Shown piece by piece: positions 44,130 through 51,800 of a DNA stretch of 64,000 nucleotides. Position 1 is the stretch's first letter, and the number at the start of each line of letters is the position of its first letter. The notes below the pieces were generated by a model, which worked only from the letters and a program-made list of their open reading frames with translations, made no database searches and had not been told where the DNA came from. This DNA is from Brevibacterium luteolum (GTDB taxonomy: Bacteria > Actinomycetota > Actinomycetes > Actinomycetales > Brevibacteriaceae). Where the stretch lies: assembly GCF_013004595.1 (NCBI RefSeq), contig NZ_JABEMC010000004.1, positions 186,001 through 250,000 on the forward strand, read 5' to 3'. Both the position numbers and the translations under genes were made by a program.

Positions 44130-45161
44130 TCAGCTGCTGCGCGGACGCTGCTGGAAGATCATCCGGAACTTCCCGATCTGCACATCAGCGCCGTTCTGCA
44201 GCTCGATCGAATCGATGAGCTGGCGGCCCACGTAGGTGCCGTTGAGCGAACCGGTATCGCGCAGGGTGAATCCGCTCGGGGTGCGGACGAACTCAGCGTG
44301 CTTGCGCGAGACGGTCACGTCATCGAGGAAGATGTCGGCATTCGGGCTGCGACCGACGGTCACCACATCGGTGTCGAGCAGGATCTGCGCGCCGGCGTCG
44401 GGCCCGGAGACGACGACGAGGAGCGCATCGGTCTCCGGCAGGTGGTTGAGGTCGGAGACCGGGTGGATCTCACCGGTGCGCGGGTCGAGGATGCTCGGCA
44501 CCGGCTGATCGTGACCGCCGACCGGCTGGTTGCCGTAGGCATTCGGCGAGGCCTGCGTGCCGGCTTCAGGCTGGCCGCCCTGCGGCTGCGAGCCGTAGCC
44601 CTGCTGCTGCGGGTCCGACGCCTGCGGGGCCCCGTAGCCAGGCTGGGAGCCGAAGCCCTGCTGGTCCTGCGGGTATCCCTGCTGCGGCTGCGAACCGTAC
44701 TGAGGCTGGGGCTGTGAGCCGAACTGCTGCGGCTGTGCACCGGAGTCGTACTGCTGGGGGTAACCCTGCTGCGGCTGCGAACCGTAAGCCGGCTGGCTGC
44801 CCTGCTGCTGCGGCTGTGAGCCGTACTGCTGCTGGGGCTGTGAGCCGAACTGCTGCGGCTGAGCACCGGAGTCGTACTGCGGCTGGTCGCCGTAGGGCTG
44901 CTGCGAGCCGTAGCCGGGCTGCGAGCCGTACGGCTGCTGAGCGGCAGGTCCGCTGCCATACTGCTGGGCGCCGTAGCCGGGCTGCTGCGAGGCGGCGGCA
45001 GGCTGCTCACCGGCGGCATGGGAGCCGCCCTGGTTCTGATTCGGGTCAGTCTGGTTCTCACCGGTCTGGTACGGGAAAGCGCGCGGTTCGCGGGCGGACT
45101 CGTCGCCGCCGTACCACGGAGTCTGTCCCGCCTCATCCTGCGGGTAGTTCTGCTGGGACAT
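44130..45161 (-). CDS. FHA-domain protein with Gln/Gly/Tyr/Ser-rich N-terminus
   Basis: The 343-residue protein has a C-terminal FHA domain (about 245-340; VTVGRSPNADIFLDDVTVSRKHAEF, then GSLNGTYVG) that binds phosphothreonine peptides. Residues about 45-215 are a low-complexity tract of YGSQPQQ-type repeats, almost only Gln, Gly, Ser, Tyr and Pro. It sits in the place of garA/odhI (Rv1827), a regulator of 2-oxoglutarate metabolism, but the N-terminal ETTS phosphoacceptor motif is not present. It overlaps gcvH by one base (TGATG). Function may differ from GarA. Confidence 0.87.
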   Translation of the reverse strand: MSQQNYPQDEAGQTPWYGGDESAREPRAFPYQTGENQTDPNQNQGGSHAAGEQPAAASQQPGYGAQQYGSGPAAQQPYGSQPGYGSQQPYGDQPQYDSGAQPQQFGSQPQQQYGSQPQQQGSQPAYGSQPQQGYPQQYDSGAQPQQFGSQPQPQYGSQPQQGYPQDQQGFGSQPGYGAPQASDPQQQGYGSQPQGGQPEAGTQASPNAYGNQPVGGHDQPVPSILDPRTGEIHPVSDLNHLPETDALLVVVSGPDAGAQILLDTDVVTVGRSPNADIFLDDVTVSRKHAEFVRTPSGFTLRDTGSLNGTYVGRQLIDSIELQNGADVQIGKFRMIFQQRPRSS

Positions 45162-45565
45162 CAGGCTCCCTCGCTTTCCACTGCTGCGGCGTACGCATCT
45201 GCATCCATGAGCGTATCAAGCTCAGAGGCATCGCTGAGCTCGACGTCGAAGAGCCATCCCTCACCATAGGGATCGGAGTTGATGACTTCCGGGGCGTCTT
45301 CGAGGGACTCATTGACGGCGATGACCTCACCGCTGACCGGCGCGACGATGTCGGAGACGCTCTTGGTGCTCTCGACCTCGCCGCAGTTCTCGTTTGCCGT
45401 GACACTGTCACCCACATCGGGGAGGTCGACGAACACGACGTCGCCGAGCTGATCCTGCGCGAAATCGGAGATGCCCACACGCACGACAGATCCCTCACGA
45501 GTCTCGGTGACCCACTCGTGGTCACGCGAATACCGCAGTGAGGCTGGGAAGGTCAGGTCGGGCAT
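45161..45565 (-). CDS. gcvH: glycine cleavage system H protein
   Basis: The 134-residue lipoyl-carrier protein shuttles the methylamine group in glycine cleavage. The lipoylated Lys lies in VESTKSVSD (near 66) and the DHEWV block is near the N-terminus. No gcvP, gcvT or lipoylation genes are nearby. A separate role of H protein in this conserved actinobacterial cluster is possible. It has an upstream gap of 108 bases with a candidate promoter. Confidence 0.95.
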   Translation of the reverse strand: MPDLTFPASLRYSRDHEWVTETREGSVVRVGISDFAQDQLGDVVFVDLPDVGDSVTANENCGEVESTKSVSDIVAPVSGEVIAVNESLEDAPEVINSDPYGEGWLFDVELSDASELDTLMDADAYAAAVESEGA

Positions 45566-45618
45566 TTTGTCTCCTGCTCATCGTTGTGGTGTACCCAGCA
45601 TAACTGGTCAACAGAATG

Positions 45619-45647
45619 AAGATAACACTAGAGCAACATCACAGAAA
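45619..45647 (-). promoter_or_regulatory. candidate gcvH promoter
   Basis: Minus-strand TTTCTG (45647-45642) and TATCTT (45624-45619) are 17 bases apart in an AT-richer gap, giving a leader of about 45 bases. It would drive gcvH, the FHA gene and the DUF151 gene separately from the DUF881 genes. Confidence 0.4.
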
Positions 45648-45673
45648 CCGTGCATGCGAAAACGCGTGCGAGG

Positions 45674-46564
45674 TCATCCGCTGCCCAGCTGCGGGACGAT
45701 GCTGTCGATATCGAGGCTCGTCTCCTGATTGATGGTCATCGCACCGCCGCGCTTCTCAACCGTGTCGTAGATGCCGCCGGGGATGCGCAGGGCGGTGTCC
45801 ATCGTGTCCGGCTGCCCGATCGCCTGGATCCGGATCGGCAGGTCCACCGGTTCGCCGTCGATCTCCAGACCGCCGGTCGGGGTGTCGGTGAAGTAGGTGG
45901 ACACGACGACGCGGTGCCCGCCGATCTCGATCGCCTCGGCCCCGGCATCGCGCAGCTCCTGAACCAAAGTCACGAGATTCGAGGCGCTGAGCTGGCCGGG
46001 CTGGGCGGTGATCGTCACATCGACGCCAGGCCCTGTCACCGGGACGGTGCCGGTGATGATCTGCATCGACCGGGCCCGCTCCTCAGCCTGCTTCTGCGCG
46101 GCCTCCTGCTGGTTCGTCGATGACCGCAGCTCGTCCTCATCGCGGCGCAGCGACGCGGATTCCTGCTCGAGGCGCTGATTGCGGGAATCGACGTCGCCGA
46201 GGATGCGGATGAGCTCGGGTTCGGACAGCTGCGAGAACCCGGCGTCCTCGGCCTGCTGCAGCTGGGCAACGAACGCAAAGCCCAGCAGCGCACACAGCAC
46301 ACCGGCCAGCAGCTGGGAGCGGTTGGCCCGGAATTTCAGCGCACTGGCGAGCCGGCCGACGACGTCGCGCCGGGAGCCGGCGTCCTCGGGCTCGGGATTG
46401 GGACCGGGCCCACGAGGAGCGGTATCTGCATCCGCGACCTTCGCCTCGGGACCGGGTTCGGGCACCGGCTTGCCCTGCTCGCGGGCCAGGGCCTCGCGCC
46501 GGGTCAGCGGCCGCTCCTCCGGGCTCGGCTGCTGGGCGCTCATGTCTTCGTCTCGATCAGCCAT
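45674..46564 (-). CDS. DUF881 membrane protein (second copy)
   Basis: The 296-residue protein has a charged cytoplasmic N-terminus, one membrane segment (about 85-105), a coiled coil (about 110-160) and the DUF881 domain (VTGPGVDVTITAQPG, then ELRDAGAEAIEIGGHRVV). DUF881 proteins occur in Gram-positive bacteria near division or Sbp genes and their function is unknown. It starts three bases after the sbp stop and corresponds to Rv1825. An alternative start lies seven codons in. Confidence 0.87.
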   Translation of the reverse strand: MADRDEDMSAQQPSPEERPLTRREALAREQGKPVPEPGPEAKVADADTAPRGPGPNPEPEDAGSRRDVVGRLASALKFRANRSQLLAGVLCALLGFAFVAQLQQAEDAGFSQLSEPELIRILGDVDSRNQRLEQESASLRRDEDELRSSTNQQEAAQKQAEERARSMQIITGTVPVTGPGVDVTITAQPGQLSASNLVTLVQELRDAGAEAIEIGGHRVVVSTYFTDTPTGGLEIDGEPVDLPIRIQAIGQPDTMDTALRIPGGIYDTVEKRGGAMTINQETSLDIDSIVPQLGSG

Positions 46565-46567
46565 CGG

Positions 46568-46900
46568 TCACGCCTTGAACAGCTGCCGGCGGATCGCGGC
46601 AGCGTTGGTGAAGATGCGGATGCCGAGGACGACGACGACGCCGGTCGACAGCTGCGAGCCGACGCCGAGCTTGTCGCCGAGGAAGACGATGAGGGCGGCG
46701 ACGAGCGAGTTGGAGAAGAACGAGATGACGAAGACGCGGTCGTCGAAGTTGCCCGAGAGCACCGCGCGCAGACCGCCGGCGAGCGCGTCGAGGGCGGCGA
46801 CCACGGCGATCGGCAGATACGGCTGGATGACGGCGGGCACTTCGGGATCGAGGACGATCCCGAGGATGATGCCGATGATGAGCCCGATGATCGCGATCAC
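46568..46900 (-). CDS. sbp: small basic protein Sbp (DUF1290)
   Basis: The 110-residue membrane protein has about three hydrophobic segments and the family block VVAALDALAGGLRAVLSGNFDDRVF. Sbp homologues are found in Bacillus and actinobacteria next to division genes. No molecular role is established. It overlaps the first DUF881 gene by ATGA and lies between the two DUF881 genes, as Rv1824 does. Confidence 0.88.
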   Translation of the reverse strand: MIAIIGLIIGIILGIVLDPEVPAVIQPYLPIAVVAALDALAGGLRAVLSGNFDDRVFVISFFSNSLVAALIVFLGDKLGVGSQLSTGVVVVLGIRIFTNAAAIRRQLFKA

Positions 46901-47802
46901 TGTCTCTCCTCAGAGTCTGCCGGTTCTTGGCCCTTCGGCTGAGCGTACCGGGATTGTGAGAGCTCGGCTGCCGGGACCGTGACCTCGGCGGAGGTCGAGG
47001 CGGAGTAGCCGATCCCGTAGTCCTTGCTGATGGTGGCCAGATAGCTGGCCGCCTGGGTCTGGTCGAGGCGGTCGATGAGGTCTTCCGGGCCGACGGCGAC
47101 GACCTCATACGGTGGGCGCAGCGGGTCGTAGTTGACGAGGATCGCCCCGCCTGCGCTGCGCACCGCCGAGGTGGTGGTGATCCGGTGGTCGTTGACGGCC
47201 ACGGCGTAGGCGCCCGAGGCGAACATCGCGTTGATGACTGCCTGGATGTCCTCGTCGTGGACCTTATTGGCTTCCGGTGGGGCCGCCCGCGGATCGTTGT
47301 CCAGGGCGCTCGTGTCCTGGTCGGTGAGTGTCAGCGTCACGCCGGGCCCGGTGACTGGGGTGAGCGCGGCCCGTTCGGCGAGTGCGTCGAGTTCGCTGCT
47401 GCGATCCTCACCGAGCGCTGTTGTCTGTGCTTCGTTGAGCCGGGCGGCGCGCCGCTCGTTGGAGGCGGCGAGGTCCTCGTTCTCCTGCGAGCGCTGTTCG
47501 ATCTGCTCGATGAGGTAGTCCGATGTCGTGCGCTCTCCCCCGCTGCCGCGGGTCAGCTGGACGACGGCGATCGAGCCGGTGAGCCCGAGGAACACGGCGA
47601 CGATGCCGGCGATGAGCTTGGTACTCGGCCGTTTCGGTGCCCCGGACTTGGCTGCCAGTTCGTAGTCCGGTTCAGGGGTGCGCAGCCACAGCGATTCGAG
47701 CAGCGAGGACGAATACGACTCGCGCTGGCCGTCGGTGCCGCGGGAGGTCACGCGGCGTTCGGCGAACCGGCGGGCGCGCCGGAAGCGCTTCGTCTCGGGC
47801 AT
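46897..47802 (-). CDS. DUF881 membrane protein (first copy)
   Basis: The 301-residue protein has an Arg-rich N-terminus, one membrane segment (about 63-83), a coiled coil (about 95-130) and the DUF881 domain (TPVTGPGVTLTLTD, VNDHRITTTSAVRSAGGAILVN). It is a paralogue of the gene at 45674 and corresponds to Rv1823. It is the first gene of the minus-strand cluster. No clear promoter stands out in the GC-rich 5' region. Confidence 0.87.
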   Translation of the reverse strand: MPETKRFRRARRFAERRVTSRGTDGQRESYSSSLLESLWLRTPEPDYELAAKSGAPKRPSTKLIAGIVAVFLGLTGSIAVVQLTRGSGGERTTSDYLIEQIEQRSQENEDLAASNERRAARLNEAQTTALGEDRSSELDALAERAALTPVTGPGVTLTLTDQDTSALDNDPRAAPPEANKVHDEDIQAVINAMFASGAYAVAVNDHRITTTSAVRSAGGAILVNYDPLRPPYEVVAVGPEDLIDRLDQTQAASYLATISKDYGIGYSASTSAEVTVPAAELSQSRYAQPKGQEPADSEERQ

Positions 47803-47969
47803 CCGGCGGCCTCCTCTCGTTCATCGCATCCGGGTGCGCACATGACTGCGCGCAGCACATCGAGGCCCGCCAGGGGGACCGGTGCGCAGCAGCATGCTGA
47901 GACCGATCATCTCATGACCCCTCGACACGGATGCGGCGGCTGTGAGGTGCGCCGCAGCCGGGCGGGAGT

Positions 47970-47998
47970 TTTTGCTCCAGCCGAAGTGCCGATATACA
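47970..47998 (+). promoter_or_regulatory. candidate tRNA-Pro promoter
   Basis: TTTTGC (47970-47975) and TATACA (47993-47998) are 17 bases apart, about 40 bases before the tRNA. TTGACA at 48013 is too close to the tRNA to serve as its -35. Confidence 0.4.
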
Positions 47999-48040
47999 GT
48001 TAGACGAGCCGATTGACAGGTCCGCCTGCATGATCGGCAT

Positions 48041-48117
48041 CGGGCTATGGCGCAGCTTGGTAGCGCGCTGCACTGGGGGTGCAGAGGTCGTGGGTTCGAA
48101 TCCCGCTAGCCCGACCA
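48041..48117 (+). tRNA. tRNA-Pro (anticodon GGG)
   Basis: The 77-base sequence folds as a cloverleaf. Acceptor CGGGCTA pairs with TAGCCCG, the D arm is GCGC...GCGC, the anticodon stem CTGCA/TGCAG holds loop CTGGGGG with anticodon GGG, and the T arm is GTGGG-TTCGAAT-CCCGC. Discriminator A is followed by an encoded CCA. It reads CCC (and CCU) proline codons. Confidence 0.97.
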
Positions 48118-48122
48118 GCGAT

Positions 48123-48152
48123 GAGGGCCCCGGTCACCGACCGGGGCTCTTT
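48123..48152 (+). terminator. tRNA-Pro terminator
   Basis: A GC-rich stem (48123-48135 with 48139-48151, G-U pairs only near the base) has an ACC loop and TCTTT at its 3' side. It begins five bases after the tRNA. Confidence 0.8.
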
Positions 48153-48199
48153 CGCATCTGCAGGATTGCCGGGGAACGCTGCGACGGTTCGCGCCGGGT

Positions 48200-48715
48200 T
48201 CAGGCCTCAGGTTCCGGTTCCGGCTCAGCCTCGGCGCGGCGCAGGCCGATCGTCAGCCCGACGATCGCAGCGACGAACACAGCACTGAGCCCGAGAGTGA
48301 CAGCTGGGTTCTCCCGGTAGGCAGTGGCGACCGCGCTGAGGCCGACGAGCCCGACGGTCGAGTAGATGAGCGCCCACACCGCCCCGCCTATTCCCAGGGC
48401 CGGCAGATAGCGGCGCAGGCTCATGCCGATCGATCCGGCAGCGAGGTTGACGACCGTCTGCACGCCGATGAGCAGGAAGCTCACCGCCACTGCTGCCGCC
48501 CCATAGCGGCGCAGCAGCTGCTCGGCGTGCTGATAGCGACCCGACTGCATGATCCGCTCGACCCGCTGGATGCGGCTGACACCGCGCCGGGCGAGCCTGC
48601 CGAGCAGGTAGGTGCCGCCGGCACGGAAGATGATGACGGCATACATGATGAGCCACACGACGAAGAGCGGCAGCGGCCAGTCAGCGGGATTCACCGCTCC
48701 ATCGTAGACCCTCAC
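48200..48715 (-). CDS. DedA/VTT-like membrane protein, degenerate motif
   Basis: The 171-residue protein has four or five hydrophobic segments and looks like a short DedA/VTT-family protein: an N-terminal re-entrant region, LLRRYGAAAVAVSFLLIGVQTVVNLAAGSIGMSLRRYLPA, then a GxxxW helix. In DedA proteins the middle block normally reads F-x-R-x-x-P-x-x-R. Here both arginines are replaced (SFLLIGVQT), so the usual proton-coupled or lipid-flipping chemistry may be lost. I chose the GTG at 48715 with GAGGAG seven bases upstream. The tail is an EPEPEPEA repeat. It is divergent from the NRPS gene. Confidence 0.75.
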   Translation of the reverse strand: MRVYDGAVNPADWPLPLFVVWLIMYAVIIFRAGGTYLLGRLARRGVSRIQRVERIMQSGRYQHAEQLLRRYGAAAVAVSFLLIGVQTVVNLAAGSIGMSLRRYLPALGIGGAVWALIYSTVGLVGLSAVATAYRENPAVTLGLSAVFVAAIVGLTIGLRRAEAEPEPEPEA

Positions 48716-48811
48716 TTCGGTTCTCCTCACCTGCAGAACCCGGCATCCGGTGTGAGCTTGCCTACCCCAGGCTCCGGCCCGGTGCTCCCGCGCTGCCACC
48801 CGGCCACGGGC

Positions 48812-48837
48812 TAGGATTCACTCAGAGCCCGTCTGAG
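48812..48837 (+). promoter_or_regulatory. candidate -10 and operator dyad before the Pls-like NRPS gene
   Basis: TAGGAT (48812-48817) resembles a -10. Immediately after it CTCAGA (48821-48826) and TCTGAG (48832-48837) form an exact dyad with a 5-base spacer, where a repressor could block initiation. GGAGGA (48840s) then precedes the GTG start. Confidence 0.35.
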
Positions 48838-48857
48838 CCCGGAGGAACCACATCATC

Positions 48858-51800
48858 GTGCATGCACCGCAGTTCCCGGGAGCGCACCTCGCTGCCCCTG
48901 AACGCACGCTCATCGACATCCTCATCGACGTCGCAGCCCAGCACCCGGAAGCACCAGCCCTTGACGACGGTGTGCGCTCCATCAGCTACACCCAGCTGCT
49001 GGAGGCGATGCGCGACTTCGGCCACCAGCTCCACGCCGCCGGTGTCGGCCCCGGCGACAAGGTCGGCGTGCGCGTCCCCTCAGGCACCCTCGACCTCTAC
49101 ATTGCGATCCTCTCGACCCTCATGATCGGCGCAGCCTACGTCCCCGTCGACGTCGACGACCCGGATGAGCGGGCCGCCACCGTGTTCTCCGAAGCCGCCG
49201 TCACTGCGATCGTCACCGCCGGGCTGCAGATCGAGTCGCGCCGCGACCCCGCGACCGAGGCGGTGCCCGCCCTGCGTGCCCCGGAGCCTGATGATGACTG
49301 CTGGGTGATCTTCACCTCCGGTTCGACCGGCAAACCCAAAGGCGTGGCCGTCACCCACCGCTCAGCTGCCGCCTTCGTCGACGCCGAAGCGCGGATCTTC
49401 TGCCAAGACGAGCCGATCGGCCCCGGCGACCGGGTGCTCGCAGGCCTCTCGGTGGCCTTCGATGCCAGCTGCGAGGAGATGTGGCTGGCCTGGGCGCACG
49501 GTGCCTGTCTCGTGCCCGCCCCGCGCGCACTTGTGAAGTCCGGCATGGATCTCGGCCCCTGGCTGGCCGGCCGGCGCATCAGCATCGTCTCGACCGTGCC
49601 CACCCTGGCGGCCCTGTGGCCGGCCGAGACGCTTGAAAGCGTCCGGCTGCTCATCTTCGGCGGCGAGGCCTGCCCACCGGAGCTCGCCCAGCGGCTGTCC
49701 GATGGCACCCGCGAGGTGTGGAACACCTATGGGCCGACCGAGGCGACCGTCGTCGCCTGCGCCGCCCCGCTCGGCGGGCCCGGTCCGGTGCGCATCGGCC
49801 TGCCGCTCGACGGCTGGGACCTCGCCATCGTCGACTCCGAGGGCATCCCGGTTGCCGAAGGCGAGACCGGTGAGCTCATCATCGGCGGCGTCGGCCTGGC
49901 CCGCTACCTCGACCCGGCCAAGGATGCCGAGAAGTACGCACCCATGCCCACCCTCGGCTGGCAGCGCGCCTACCGCTCCGGCGACCTCGTCGTCAACGAC
50001 CCGGACGGGCTGCTGTTCGTCGGCCGCGCCGATGAGCAGATCAAGCTCGGCGGCCGCCGCATCGAACTCGGTGAGATCGACGCCGCCCTCCAGGCGCTGC
50101 CCGGTGTCGCCGGCGGAGCTGCCGCAGTCAAGGACACCCCGGCTGGCACCCAGCTGCTCATCGGCTATCTCGCTCCAGCCGACACCTCGGCGCCGGCGCC
50201 CCTGACCGGCTGGGAGGCACAGCTGCGCGAGGTGCTGCCACCGGCGCTCGTCCCCCGCCTGGCGGTCGTCGACAGGCTGCCGACGAAGACCTCGGGCAAG
50301 GTCGACCGCAATGCTCTGCCGTGGCCGTTGGAGGAGATCCTCGATGACGACTCCGGGGAGGCCGTGCCCGAGGAGGCCGCCTGGATCGCCGAGCAGTGGC
50401 AGGCCGTCCTCGGCGGCCGGCCCGGCATGGACACCGACTTCTTCACCGCCGGCGGCGGCTCGCTGGCTGCCGCCCAGCTCGTCTCCCGACTGCGCGCCCG
50501 CCACACCTCGATCACCGTCGGCGATGTCTACTCCCGGCCGCGCTTCGGTGCACTGGCCGAACTCTGCCTGGGCGAAGAGGGCGCCGCCAGCCCCGTCGCC
50601 GGCCGGCACCGGGACGTCACCCGCACCCGCCGGTCGATGCAGTGGCTGCAGACCCTGCTCGGCATGCTGCTGCACATCCTGGCCGGCATGCGCTGGGTCG
50701 TCCTCGTCATGGGCGGTGCCAACCTCGCCGCCTGGCAGGGCGCTCCGCTCATCACCACCCCGTGGTGGCTCATCATCGCCCTGTGGCTCGTGTTCGTCTC
50801 CGGCTGGGGCCGGATGCTCGTCTCGGCTCTCGCCGCCCGCGCCCTCATGGCAGGTGTGAAACCCGGGGTGTATCCGCGTTCGGGCAGCGTGCACCTGAGG
50901 CTCTGGCTGGCCGAGAGCATCCAGGACCTCGCCGCCGCCGTCTCGGTCGCCAACGCCCCCTGGGTGACGTGGTATGCCCGGCTGCTGGGCAACAAGATCG
51001 GCCGCGACGTCGACATGCACACCATCCCGCCGGTCACCGGCCTGCTGACGATCGCCCGCGGTGCGGCCGTCGAACCCGAAGTCGACCTCAAGGGCTGGTG
51101 GGTCGACGGCGACCTGCTGCGCATCGGCACCATCGACATCGGCCGCGACGCCACCGTCGGGGCACGCTCAACACTCATGCCCGGCACCCGCATCGGCCAA
51201 GACGCCCACGTCGAACCCGGCTCCGCGGTGACCGGGAAGGTGCGCAAGAACCAGGTGTTCTCCGGCTCACCGGCCGTGCGCATCGGCAAGAAGAAGCGCA
51301 CCTGGCCCGACCCGCCCGACCGGCGTGCGCGCACGCCATTCCTGTTCTACGCCCTCGGCTCCCAGCTGCACGCCCTCATCCCCTACATCGCACTCATCCC
51401 CGGGATCGCGCTCATGCTGGCACTCACCGGGCCCGAGGTGTTCGCCCAGCCGCTGACGCTGCTCGCCTGGGCACCAGTACAGGCGCTCATCTGGTTCCTC
51501 ACCACCGCACTGCTCGTCGTCGTCTCGGTGCGCACCTTAGCGATCGGGATGCGCGAGGGCCTGTTCCCGGTCCGGTCGATGATGGGCTTCAGGCTGTGGG
51601 CCACCGAGCGGATCCTCGATATGGCCCGCGACCTGCTCTTCCCGCTGTATGCCAGCCTGTTCACCCCGATCTGGCTGCGCATCCTGGGAGCGAAGGTCGG
51701 CCGCAACGTCGAAGTCTCCACCGTCCTGCTTGTGCCCTCGATGACGCAGATCGCCTCCGGGGCGTTCCTGGCCGATGACACGATGGTCGCCTCCTATGAG

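Noticed and set aside
44450..45050. Repeat tract in the FHA gene considered as a CRISPR or DNA satellite
   Set aside because: The repeats are irregular, in frame and encode YGSQPQQ-type units. There are no spacers of constant length.
48013..48018. TTGACA upstream of tRNA-Pro as its -35 box
   Set aside because: At normal spacing the -10 would fall at the tRNA 5' end, with no suitable hexamer.
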